64,000 nucleotides of DNA from NCBI RefSeq assembly GCF_905147045.1, contig NC_065914.1:6944001-7008000 (forward strand). The letters are read 5' to 3'. This DNA comes from Nymphalis io (Eukaryota; Arthropoda; Insecta; Lepidoptera; Nymphalidae). The translations under genes were made by a program, and so were the position numbers. The notes under the pieces were generated by a model. It saw only the letters and a program-made list of their open reading frames with translations. It had not been told where the DNA came from and searched no databases. The first letter of the stretch is position 1. Each line of letters opens with the position of its first letter. This document shows positions 1-9,182 of this stretch, piece after piece.

Positions 1-30
1 ACAATTCCTTAGATGTCATAGAAATTTTAA

Positions 31-332
31 AAGCCAAGATGGCCCTGTGGTTAGAACGCGTGAATCTTAACCGATGATCGTGGATCCAAACCCGGGCAAG
101 CACTTTTGAATTTTCATGTGCTTAATTTGTGTTTATATTTTATCTCGTGCTTCACGGTGCAGGAAACCTGCATGTGTCTAATTTTATGTTAATTCTGCCA
201 CATATGTAATCCACCAACCCGCATTAGAGCAGCGTGTTGGAATATGCCCCAAACCTTTTTCTCAAATAATTAAGAGGACTTATCCCAGCACTGGGACGTT
301 CCCAGGCTGGTACATACGTACGTACTGGTACA
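31..332 (+). mobile_element. SINE family A (Bm1/Metulj-like), diverged full-length copy
   Basis: The tRNA-like head carries an A-box-like stretch (TGGTTAGAACGCGTG) and a B-box-like stretch near 90. The conserved body (TTCATGTGCTTAATTTGTG, ATTCTGCCACAT, CCAACCCGCATT) follows, then the CCCAGCACTGGGAC tail. It is non-coding and would be transcribed by RNA polymerase III and moved by LINE proteins. The body lacks part of the segment before GGAAACCTGCATG, and the tail is degenerate. Confidence 0.85.
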
Positions 333-1226
333 CAGAAATTCTACCAATTCGATTTTTTGCTTAAGAACATCAGAGAAAAACATCAGAGTTTGAATAAAAA
401 CATTTTTTGTTTAACCTTTAATTTTATTTATATAATTAATTTGTTTTATTTTGATACGAATACATCTTCATTTTAAGTTAGTAATAAAACTCATAAAATA
501 AGCACTCGATTGTAAAACTGGAGTATACTTTGAGATATAATGACATTTATTACACATATATAAGGTGCATAATAGCGTGCACATTGACGTGAGAATTATA
601 TGGAATTCTGCCAAAATTTTGGTACCTAGCCCGTGAAATTCAATTGTACTTGAAAATATTTGACCCCATTTCATAAGGTAAATACAGTTACATAAATATA
701 CTCCAAGTATATACTATTATATTAATTAAAAATGTAACTGAAGCCCTACTAACAGTGCGTAACAGTGCCCAGGAAAATAATATTAAATTGTATAAAAAAC
801 ATTTTTATTAAATATAGTATTTTATTGAGTGATAAATTTTATTGACTAAATAAAGAATATCTCTGAATGTCCGAATGAAAACAGAATGCATAATAAAACC
901 AGACAAATTAATACAGCTTCCAAATGTAATTTTATAGATTTATTTATCTGTGGTTATTTTAAATTATAGCGTATAGATTATCTGTGACCGAATACCGAAT
1001 CGAAGGTTGAATGCGAATGGTCTTCAACGTGCCAAAATGAGATAAAAATCTATGACAATTGGTTTGAAACTAGACCAATCGGTTTATATAAGTACTTGGC
1101 TGTTGTCTAAGGTTAAAATAATTACGAATTAGCAACCGCTTAATACATAATAAAATTGAATTATATATTGTTATATATTATTTATCCAACCAGGATCTTG
1201 GGTTAATGCCAGGACTAACAACTGAA
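333..1226. other. AT-rich stretch with nothing recognisable
   Basis: No convincing coding frame, repeat family or RNA signal seen. The only frame of note is 68 codons on the minus strand (468-674), without motifs. Confidence 0.5.
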
Positions 1227-1325
1227 AGCCTTACTTATAAACATTTATAGGGTGAGTAGTTAAACAATGCTGTCCTCTTCTTTCGAATGCCAAATTCATA
1301 ATGACAGAAAGAGCGAAGCAAATAA
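1227..1325. repeat. Dispersed repeat family H, copy 1
   Basis: Shares CTTACTT-TAAACATT, AATGCTGT and CTTCTTTCGAATG-CAAAT with 54085-54215. Similarity in two places suggests an old interspersed repeat. Its class is unknown. Confidence 0.45.
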
Positions 1326-1410
1326 ATAGCTGCTAAGCAACGTTAATAAGAAGGTTTTTGCTTTTCAGGTGCTTAATTTGTATATATTATGGTTAAATAA
1401 GGTCCTCCAG

Positions 1411-1562
1411 TTTAGCGATCCCGTGGCGCTCCACATAAAGACTGAAAGAGTGCCGCTGGTTTTTAGTGGGTATTACGATGTTCGGGGCGCACTCGGCGCC
1501 TTGGACATCGGCGAGCCCCACATATCCCTTCACTGTTCCCGTGAAGGAAACGTGTAACGCGT
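1411..1562 (-). repeat. Dispersed GC-rich repeat family E, copy 1, lying inside a family D SINE
   Basis: Matches the reverse complement of 27390-27585, including GCGATCCCGTGG, GATGTTCGGGGCGCACTCG and GCGAGCCCCACATA. It is flanked by family D sequence: GGTCCTCCAG on the left (1401-1410) and GATTAGCCAACTGCGCAGG on the right. It therefore appears inserted into a D element. The ORF on the plus strand here has no family features. Confidence 0.6.
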
Positions 1563-1735
1563 TAGATTTCGAGATTAGCCAACTGCGCAGGATTTATTAT
1601 AATGCATAAGTATGTGCGCAAATACAGGTGCACTCTCTATTTATTCTCATAATCCGATGGGACGGCAGTTTGACCTGGAAATTGAACCCTGTTTCTGCAG
1701 CCTTACATCAAGCCACTAGACCAATGAGGCAGTCA
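1563..1735 (-). mobile_element. SINE family D, partial
   Basis: Contains AACTGCGCAGG, the GTGTGCGCAAACACAGGTGCACTCTC-type block and AATCCGATGGGACGGCA in minus orientation, as in the fuller copies at 16969 and 41012. The tRNA-like head is degraded. Confidence 0.65.
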
Positions 1736-1756
1736 TGGTTAAAAAAAATACTGTTA

Positions 1757-1845
1757 TATATCCACCAACCCGCATTGGAGATGTATGATGGAATAACCTT
1801 CAAACGTTCTCCTGAAAAGAAGATCTTATCAGCAACGAGACAGTA
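1757..1845 (+). mobile_element. SINE family A, 3' fragment
   Basis: The block TATCCACCAACCCGCATTGG followed by GATGGAATAA and a degraded tail matches the 3' third of family A. The head is absent. Confidence 0.55.
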
Positions 1846-2204
1846 ACAAATTTATTTCATTTATCCTTAGTTACTTTTTTAAGTGAAAACTCAAATGATG
1901 GTTGTCACTTAAGTCATGTAGAGTCGGCGTTACTTACGAAGTAAGATGTAATGAAAATTCAAATGAAATGAATGAAAATTGGGAAAAATTCGTACAATTT
2001 TTTGTACGACGTTTATTAACGTTAATCATTCATTCATTTGTAATTTCGTTCCCTTTGAAGTCCTTTCACCGGTTTATCTCAGGTCTGGGTATTATTCTAC
2101 CGAAACGATAGTAATTATTTCTTTGACTATCAAAAAGGTAAATATAATAATTGTTTTGATATTTCGTGGCGACAAAAATCTCCCAACTGTTACATCTATG
2201 TCTT
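1846..2204. other. AT-rich stretch, nothing recognised
   Basis: A 108-codon plus frame (1979-2305) runs into the neighbouring SINE and has no motif, so I do not call it a gene. AAATTCGTACAATTTTTTGTACGAC (near 1985-2009) is a small inverted repeat. Confidence 0.45.
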
Positions 2205-2414
2205 CTTTTTTATATGGCAGGCAGGTAGGCTACCTCATGGTCACCACTATAAGAAATATAAACCATCCCTCACATCGCCAATACACCAACCCTATGAACG
2301 TATGATGTATGATGTTCTTCGTGCCTGTAGTTGCACTGGCTCAATCCCTTCAAATCGTAACACAACAATACTAAGCACTGTTGTTTTGCGTTAGAATATC
2401 TGATAAGTGTGTGG
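2205..2414 (-). mobile_element. SINE family B, diverged copy
   Basis: The T-rich left end, CTACCTCATGGTCACCACT, ACATCGCCAATACACCA, GCCTGTAGTTGCACTGGCTC and GAATATCTGATAAGTG are in the family B order on the minus strand. There is an internal deletion before GTTCTTCGTGCC. Confidence 0.75.
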
Positions 2415-2485
2415 TAAAGAAAGTGTAATGCATTAAATAAACATGAATTTGAATTTGGACCATATGATTAAATCTTAACATTACG

Positions 2486-2775
2486 GATGGTAGGACTTTG
2501 TGCAAGCTCGTCTGGGTAGGTAGCATCCACTCGTCAGATAATCTACCGCAAAACAGCAATACTTAGTATTGTTTTGTTCCCGTTTAAAGGGTGAGTGAGC
2601 CAGTGTAATTACAGGAACAAGGGCCATAACATCTTAGTTCCCAAGGTTAGTGGCACATTGGCTATGTAAGCGATCGTTAACATTTCTTACAATGCCAATG
2701 TCTATGGGCGTTGGTGACTACTTACCATCAGGTGGCCCATATGTTCGTCTGCCTTCCTATTCTATAAAAATAAAA
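2486..2775 (+). mobile_element. SINE family B, full-length copy
   Basis: Begins GGTAGGACTTTGTGCAAGCTC, passes through GTGAGTGAGCCAGTGTAATTA and ends ACCATCAGGTGGCCCATATG followed by an A-rich tail. This is the family's typical length of about 290 bp. The tail hairpin block is shared with the CR1-like LINE at 10829-14395. Confidence 0.85.
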
Positions 2776-3435
2776 AAGTTGTCACAAATATTTGACATAG
2801 TATTGAAAAATATGAACAAAATTCAGCGTATTGTTGATCAAAGAGCTCTCTATTCGAGCTAATTGCACTGCACAGGGAGAACAAAAAACGGACTGTATGA
2901 ACAAAACGAAACCGGCCAGAACCGAATAAATGCAGGGTACGAACGTGACTCAATTCTGCAACGGAAAAATTGGTACAAATATTTACAAAAATCCTTTATA
3001 TTTTTTATTAAATTTTGAACCTAATATTATTGCTGCAATTATAAGTGAAATATTTTTTTCTTGATAAGCTTAGGATCGCAGTAGAGTTCAAACTGGTGAG
3101 ACGTTAGGTTAGTCGGTGCATGTCTCGAATCATATTTTGTCACATCCACCAATTCGAAGAGCTGCTGATGCTGATTAGCATGGAATAAGCCACATTTTTC
3201 TTCTGAATTACAGAAACGGTAAGCTTATTGGAGGTATATTGAAAAATTTATTGTTTCGTCTTTCCATTTGATAATTTTTTTTAATTCTTAAATACTATTA
3301 TAAAGAGTTATATATAAGAAAATCCAGATTTTGATAAATATCTACGTTGTTATATTCTCAAAGATTGATTCTTTAGTTTTAGATTATAAGAATTTTTTAC
3401 CTTAGGTTTTCTTTCTGATGCTTATTTACATAGTA
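2776..3435. other. AT-rich stretch with a degraded family A relic
   Basis: Positions 3150-3205 read CACATCCACCAATTCGAAGAGC, then TGGAATAAGCCACA, a weak match to the family A body on the plus strand. Nothing else recognised. Confidence 0.4.
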
Positions 3436-3664
3436 AAACGTAACAGTAAATGTCCTACTACTGAACTAGGACCTCCATTTTTTTTTGAGAAGCTACCGAG
3501 CTTTTTCCACCACGCAACTCCAATGCATTCATACTTTCATCTGGCATATAGAGATTTTACTTTAATGAACACGAGATGAATTGTAACAAATTAAGCATAT
3601 GAAAACTACATAAACCTGCGATCTTCTGATGAAGTTTACGTCCTAACCACTGGGCCATCAAATA
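3436..3664 (-). mobile_element. SINE family A, degraded minus-strand copy
   Basis: In minus orientation: TTGAGAAG, CCACCACGC-ACTCCAATGC, CACGAGATGAATTGTAACAA, TTAAGCATATGAAAA and CCTAACCACTGGGCCATC. The order fits family A, with internal deletions and many substitutions. Confidence 0.6.
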
Positions 3665-4018
3665 CAAATCTATATATATAAAAAACGGTACTTTTAATCG
3701 CTTCAAGCTGGCGTTCATCCAGCGCTGAATATTCCCAACAAATAGATTTAGACCACTTGCCCACCTAATTGCCTGCATTTTATAAAATGGACGATGTTGT
3801 GGCTTTTAAATTGAACTTGCGAGCTATTTTCATTTTTGTTTTCCATGAAAAATTCGCTTTGTTCCTTATAATAAATTTTCACTCTTTCTTTTAAATTCAA
3901 AATTAAAAAGGCAATGTGGCCATTTTATGGTTAGTGGTTACGGGTAAAGTAACAAATATTAACCCTGATCTGCCAACAGGGACATTTTGAACCCACACTT
4001 AATATATAAAGTAATTAA
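3665..4018. other. AT-rich stretch, possible SINE head relic
   Basis: AATGTGGCCATTTTATGGTTAG near 3912 hints at a tRNA-like SINE head, too weak to assign. Confidence 0.3.
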
Positions 4019-4060
4019 ATAAAATACACTCAATATTAAGCAATATTGAGTGTATTTTAT
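4019..4060. repeat. Perfect 19-bp inverted repeat with 4-nt loop
   Basis: Arms 4019-4037 and 4042-4060 are exact reverse complements around AAGC. The arm core is ATACACTCAATATT. No T run or gene adjoins it, so it is not a bacterial-type terminator. It may be a collapsed foldback element. Confidence 0.8.
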
Positions 4061-4516
4061 AAAAAAATAGGTACTTTTTCCATGAAAAAGGTTAGAAGGC
4101 TTAGTTTTTAAAATAATATTAGTGTTTAAAGCAATTAAACCATGAGAACGCTTAAATTTTCAGTACCCAATATGACATAATATGAATAACTGTGTTTTTA
4201 AATTACCTTATTTTTAAACAAACAGCTTATGATCATCAAAATTTTCTATAAATGTATAAGTCACACGAACTTCAAATTTTGAATACCATTGTTTAGCCTA
4301 TAAAAGAATGAAAAGTTGAAAAAATCTGAAATTTTATTTCGATCAATATTCATAGACAAGTAATTATATTTAGTATAGAAATAAATCTAATATTGATACG
4401 GTCATTATAAGTCTTGGTAAGTAAATAATTAGGAACCGATTTATGTTAATGTTGCTGAAACTGCTTCCGTGGTTACTGAATAAAATAACTGACTTGTTTT
4501 AACATGATGTTTTAGA
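4061..4516. other. AT-rich stretch, nothing recognised
   Basis: No coding frame or repeat match seen. Confidence 0.45.
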
Positions 4517-4624
4517 ACTGTTTCCTGTGAAAACACTGCGCAAACTATTTCCTGTGAAAACACTGCGTAAACTGTTTCCTGTGGAAACACTGCGTAAACT
4601 GTTTCCTGTGAAAACACTGCGGTG
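4517..4624. repeat. Minisatellite, four copies of a 27-bp unit
   Basis: Units start at 4517, 4544, 4571 and 4598. The shared core is TTTCCTGTGAAAACACTGCG. Units differ by single substitutions, for example one A for G in unit 2 and GG in unit 3. 27 is a multiple of three, so the minus strand shows a repeating nonapeptide, but nothing supports translation. Confidence 0.9.
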
Positions 4625-5040
4625 CGCGACTTGCATTTTTTATGGAATTAAACATTTTCGTAATACATTCGTGGATTATTACTATCAATGTTTCTGATCG
4701 AAACAGTGTCAAACATTGTATAAACACGAGAAGTAATAATAAACTTTTAACACCAATTTTTCGACTTCACAGAGTTAATACAACCTTCTTGGGGAAGAGT
4801 TCGAATCGATTCTATAGTAAATGGGGTATTTACCCTTTAACATTTAGCTATGCTTACTCGCTAACTTATAAAAGCCTAGATAGTGTAGCCTACTTGAATA
4901 ATTTATATATTGATTATGATACAGAGCTGCTGGTCTTTTCAGGTACTTTGTGGGACTTTTACTTCATGGTATTCATGTATTGCTTGGTGCATATGGTGAT
5001 GTAGGGAATGGTTAATATTTTTAAGGCACTAATGTAATTG
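4625..5040. other. Unassigned stretch with a 120-codon open frame
   Basis: A plus frame at 4642-5004 (120 codons) starts just after the minisatellite. It has no domain or signal I recognise, and AT-rich sequence gives such frames by chance. AAAGCCTAGATAGTGTAGCC near 4880 resembles part of repeat family F. Confidence 0.3.
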
Positions 5041-5092
5041 GACAGTGCTGACCATTTATCAGATGGCCCATCTGCCAGTCCACCTTCCGTAA
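5041..5092 (+). mobile_element. SINE family B, 3' end fragment
   Basis: TGACCATTTATCAGATGGCCCATCTG, then CAGTCCACCT, matches the last 50 bp of family B. It abuts a family A head fragment. Confidence 0.55.
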
Positions 5093-5095
5093 CAA

Positions 5096-5200
5096 ATTAT
5101 CACAAATTAAGCACATGAAAATTCAGTGGTGCTTGCCCGGGTTTGAACCCACGATCATCGGTTAAGATTCACGCGTTCTTACCACAGGGCCATCTCGGCT
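5096..5200 (-). mobile_element. SINE family A, 5' head only
   Basis: In minus orientation: AAATTAAGCACATGAAAATTC, CCCGGGTTTGAACCCACG and GGGCCATCTCGGCTTT. About 105 bp of the tRNA-like head remains; the body and tail are missing. Confidence 0.8.
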
Positions 5201-6117
5201 TTTTTTCCACCTTACTGTATTATAAAAAACTTGATTTTCTCAAATATATTTGGTTGAAAGCCATTATATGTTCGAAATACCTACATTTCAAAATTTCCTT
5301 GAAATAAACTTTTTGCAGTTTCTATCGTAAAAGTATGCCCTGGTGTTCTGCCAATTGTTTTTCTATTTGTTTTCGTGTCACGATTATTTCAACTACAATC
5401 CATCATTCGCGACTGCGATTTATATCAAATTAATTTTTGGCAAAGCAATATATGCGACAACTGTGTGCTTTTAAATATTGACAGAAGCCAATTTATTTTA
5501 TGTATATGTAAAATGTTATTGAAACTGTAGTTACAATTGAGAATTACTTGATGGTAGGGCTTTGTGCAGCCTAAGGGTTAGTACCACAAACTTTTTCTAC
5601 TGCTGGACATCGGTAGACTAATTTTTGTTAAATTTAACCTATAGGGATGTGGCAGAAAATCGAATTTGAACCCGTAATCTCCTGTTTGGATCACTATACT
5701 CTGTCCATTGGCTTATTATAATATCAAAAAACAGTACTCCCGTTATAAAAATATAAAAACAAACGCTCAACAAAGTCTATACGCATTCTTGGTTTCATTT
5801 ACGTTTTAAATTATCACGGAGAGGCTACAACAATACATTATACAAAAAAAAATATTCAAGACCTCTACTTAAAATCTCAACTATATCGGCTAAACCTTTT
5901 GTTGTTTTTTAATCTGTGTTCGTTTTTTCATCTTGCATATAATATTATTATGTTTAAACAGAATCGAACAATTTTAATATAATATAAAATATCTCACTGA
6001 CGGGCCAGTTGGCGTGGTTTATTTTATTTATATAGCATGGCTTCTCTTGAACTTTTGTTCTTTTTTTTTTACTTGTGTTTGTATTTTCTTTTTTTCTTGT
6101 GTGTGCAATAAAGTTGT
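5201..6117. other. AT-rich stretch ending in a poly(A)-signal-like retroposon 3' end
   Basis: GATGGTAGGGCTTTGTGCAG (5550-5569) is the start of a family B SINE and is then lost. The right end reads TGTGTGCAATAAAGTTGTTT followed by TAA repeats. This resembles the 3' end of a retroposon and provided the TAA-rich site where the next element sits. Confidence 0.4.
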
Positions 6118-6136
6118 TTAATAATAATAACAATAA
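6118..6136. repeat. TAA-rich repeat at the 5' junction of the Dong/R4-type LINE
   Basis: TTAATAATAATAACAATAA abuts the start of the LINE at 6137. The matching 3' junction is at 15641-15658. Dong elements are known to insert into TAA repeats. Confidence 0.6.
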
Positions 6137-6315
6137 CCCCCCAGTGGGATCACCTTGTCGTGGTGGGGGGCTTACGGGAAGCAGGTACAATTAACAAGGT
6201 TAACCATCTATACCACCTTCTACCCCTTTAGGGAGATACCAAATTTACTGTCACTTACATCTGACACAGGTGTAAGTTTTTACACCTTCCTACTAACGAT
6301 CCCAAAACCTTTTTT

Positions 6316-6889
6316 ATGGAGAAATGTTTAATCGAGTGTACAATTTGCGGTCGCTACCCGGGGCCGGGGCACATCTGGAGCCGATGCTGGATGTGACAAC
6401 ATGCGATCCATCGGCGATGAGAAGTTGAACAGGCAGACTTCCATCGCAAAGTCTACTACAGCCGATGACAGTTCCTCAGGAACACCTTATCGAACCCCAC
6501 CTTCCACTACGAGTAATACATCACATACGAGTGTTGTACAAGAGACGCTTAATGTCGAACAACTTGTGCTCACCGTTAGCTCTAAGCGCAAAAAAAGGAC
6601 GCAAGACATGAATGAGTTCATACTGCGCACTTATCACTACCTTACCACCATGGAAACAGATACTGCAGCCTATTTATCACCATTACATACAAAATTTCTA
6701 GAAAAATATCCTCATATGCAAGTAAGCCGACAACGTGTTGGTGATCAACGACGTGCAATTATGCGTAACAAATTGTTGCCTCAGGATACTATTGATAATA
6801 TATATGAAGAAGTAATCCGATTTACAGACACAACAAAGAATTGCAATCTACTCAAAATTATCATTCCACTCAAAACAACACACCCTTAA
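6316..6889 (+). pseudogene. Dong/R4 LINE protein, N-terminal part (zinc finger plus first ADQRRAI motif)
   Basis: The frame from 6316 gives a CTICGRYPGPGHIWSRC zinc-finger-like motif, then a stop. An offset frame from 6401 runs 162 codons: a Ser/Thr-rich stretch, a basic KRKKR cluster, and then SRQRVGDQRRAIMRNK at 6725-6772. In R2-superfamily LINEs the N-terminal fingers and helix-turn-helix-like domains bind target DNA. The frame change between the two parts is decay. The usual length of the complete protein cannot be reached here. I chose no functional start. Confidence 0.7.
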
Positions 6890-7004
6890 CACAAACACCA
6901 GTACAAACTCGTATGCACTGGAGTAAGGAACATAATGAATGAATGAATGATGTGCTGACGGCACAAAGCTATTATTAATATATACTATCGAGTCACATTA
7001 ATGG

Positions 7005-7033
7005 AAACTAATTTAACAACATAGGAAGCAATT
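7005..7033. repeat. Target-site duplication, left copy
   Basis: AAACTAATTTAACAACATA then GGAAGCAATT recurs at 8427-8464, where 7-9 extra bases split it. The pair brackets the LINE at 7034-8426. It is long (about 29 bp), as some LINE duplications are. Confidence 0.8.
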
Positions 7034-8426
7034 TATTTATTTATTTATTTATTTATGGTCCACAAAACAGATTATAACTAAAGACACATTTAATATATAA
7101 GTAAACATTATAAGCAAGCTAAGTTATAACCCAACAACTATGTGAACACAGATTGTAGACGAAATATTTCACTTATAAAAATCGAATAACATCAGCACTT
7201 GAGAATACATTGTACACTTTACAAAAAAACGTTTACAATAGATGAAAAGAAAAAATTATACAGAAAAATATGAACAAGTTATGACAATGAAAAATAAAAT
7301 GAAATTATGAAATGTTGAAATGAGGAACTAAATAATGAATAAGAAAATAGATTTAATCACTATTATTAGTTGTTAATTGAAAATATTGAAACCAATTGTT
7401 TTCTAAATAGATTTAGGTTATTGTTGAAAATGTCAATACCATCATTCGCGTCTTTTTCGAGAAAAATTTTGTTATATGCGCGACACATACGACCGATAGG
7501 ATTATGATATGATATGTTGTTATTGTATGCGTCCAGGGTAAATATTCTAGGGTGTCGGTATTTAAAGTTAGTGTTTATGTTGATGGATCTTAAAAGCAAG
7601 GGTGAATCAATAACACCGTGTATTATTTTATGCAAATATACTAAGTTATTGCAGTCACGACGCATTTCTAGTGTTTGCAATTTAAAATGACTAAGCCTGT
7701 CATTGTAGCATTCGAGTTTACGTCCGTACTGATAGCGAAAACTGAGCAATCGTAAAAACCTTTTCTGTACGGCTTCTATCTTTTCACAGTGAGTGGCATA
7801 GTTAGGTGACCATATAACCGAGTTATATTCTAAAATACTGCGAACTATGGAACAGTAAAGATGTATAGTAGTTTTAGGCCTTTTAAAACTTTTAGTGCAC
7901 CTGCTTATGAATCCACACAATCTGTTACTCTTGTTAATTATGTACTCGTAATGATCCCTAAAAGAGAGTTTTTCGTCAAATATTACTCCCAGGTCTTTTG
8001 CGGTGGATTTGCGTGGAAGTATGTTTTCGTTTATAGTGTAATCAAAAAGTACTTTTTTCGATCTTTTCAGTGTAAAACTTATTACAAAGCACTTTTCTAT
8101 ATTTAGCGTCATATGATTATTAGTGCACCATCTGGAAAGAGTATATAAGTCCTTTTGAAGAGATATAGCATCATTGACGTTATTAATCGAAGAATACATT
8201 TTAAGATCATCGGCGTATAGTAAAAATTGACACGACAACTCTTTGGCTAGGTCATTAATAAATATTATGAAAAATAAAGGTCCAAGGTTCGACCCCTGTG
8301 GTACCCCAGATGTAATTGTTGCGGGGGAGGAAGTGTACCCTTTGATTGCAACTAATTGTGTTCTCCTGTCTAGGTATGATTCTACCCATCTTAATAAGGA
8401 GCCATGGATTCCGTAATTAATTATTA
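7034..8426 (-). mobile_element. 5'-truncated jockey/CR1-group LINE inside the Dong element
   Basis: Minus orientation: the 3' end, with a (TAAA)n tail, lies at 7034 and the truncated 5' end at 8426. It is bracketed by a long target-site duplication. A 330-bp 3' untranslated region precedes the tail. The reading frame is uninterrupted, so it is younger than its host. The clade within the jockey/CR1/L2 supergroup is not resolved by eye. Confidence 0.85.
7366..8426 (-). CDS. Partial reverse transcriptase of a jockey/CR1-group LINE (C-terminal 353 codons)
   Basis: RNA-directed DNA polymerase that would copy LINE RNA into the genome by target-primed reverse transcription. The frame is open from the truncation point near 8424 to a stop at 7366. 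Reading from the 5' side: RWVESYLDRRTQLV, then SGVPQGSNLGPLFFIIFIND (palm block with PQGS), then FLLYADDLKMY (catalytic YADD, near residue 65), then the thumb motif KDLGVIFDEKLSF, and a conserved SILEYNSVIWSP region. The first internal Met is at 8238, but family homology starts upstream, so Met 8238 is not a real start. The endonuclease and N-terminal palm are missing because of 5' truncation. Confidence 0.85.
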
Positions 8427-8464
8427 AAACTAATTTAACAACATACTAAATATAGGAAGCAATT
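8427..8464. repeat. Target-site duplication, right copy
   Basis: The right-hand partner of 7005-7033, with a short internal insertion (CTAAATATA region). After it the Dong frame resumes. Confidence 0.75.
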
Positions 8465-8483
8465 GCATATGAATTTTATCGAG

Positions 8484-9173
8484 ATATTTCCAGCTCTTTC
8501 ACATTTATCCGAACAAAGAATAGCAGATCAACGAAGGGCTATTATTAATAATAAATATATTAATAATGAGCGTCTTTTTTTTATATGCCCCGGGATGGCA
8601 AATGACTCTACTCCACCTGATGGTAAGAGGTAGTAGAGTCCAAACGCGACGACGGCCAGTACAGTCAGGAAGAATGTTCTGTACTAGCCGTCCCCGCCTT
8701 GCCGGCCCGCAAGATGCCTCTTCACGCCTCGTTTGAAGGAACCCGGAAATTTTGAACAAATTAAACAAAATGTAGCTAAAGATTAACAATTAACAATTAG
8801 TACAATAGATTCAACGGTCAATACTAATTTAACAGAAAATAAATTCGAGTTAATTAATACCAATTTAAATAATAATCATACTAAAATCCATCATGCGAAT
8901 ACGCTGTCACCTCTACAACAGTCACAAATAATAAATGACGATATAGAGAAAATATTTAAACAAACATTAGAGTATTATACTAACACAAATCCTACTAATC
9001 GGTCCTTTATACCAAAACAAAAGTCATCAAGGAAATTAGCGCTAATAGTAAATTATTTTAATCAAAAAAATTTACCCGAGTACATTAATAAAGAAACAGA
9101 ATTTAAATCACTGCAATCAATTATCTACTGTGCTGCATGGACGGCAGCAAAAGTAAATGGAGCTAAAATATAA
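8484..9173 (+). pseudogene. Dong/R4 LINE protein, middle part (second ADQRRAI motif and pre-RT region)
   Basis: The frame at 8484 reads IFPALSHLSEQRIADQRRAI at its start. Its SEQRIADQRRAIINNK (8508-8555) parallels the motif at 6725. A LINE tail interrupts at 8575-8746, and FEQIKQNVAKD follows from 8748. From about 8940 an open frame contains KSSRKLALIVNYF, LPEYINKETEFKSLQSIIY and CAAWTAAKVNGAK, then a stop at 9171-9173. This block lies upstream of the reverse transcriptase in R4/Dong elements. Internal stops near 8785 show decay. Confidence 0.7.
8575..8746 (-). mobile_element. CR1/Zenon-like LINE, 172-bp 3' tail copy
   Basis: Starts with a T run (the A tail on the minus strand) and contains the two 3' stem-loops and the end of the ORF up to GAACCCGG. 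It matches the last 170 bp of the element at 10829-14395, but GTGG is GAGG in the hairpin arm. No target duplication could be seen. It lies within the Dong frame. Confidence 0.85.
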
Positions 9174-9182
9174 ATTCCACAT

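Noticed and set aside
4545..4727. 60-codon minus frame with a repeated nonapeptide
   Set aside because: A consequence of the 27-bp minisatellite, whose unit is a multiple of three.
4642..5004. 120-codon frame
   Set aside because: No recognised motif, and its 3' part overlaps a weak family F-like trace.
6401..6889. Stand-alone host gene
   Set aside because: Its DQRRAI motif, position and the reverse transcriptase downstream place it in the Dong-type LINE.
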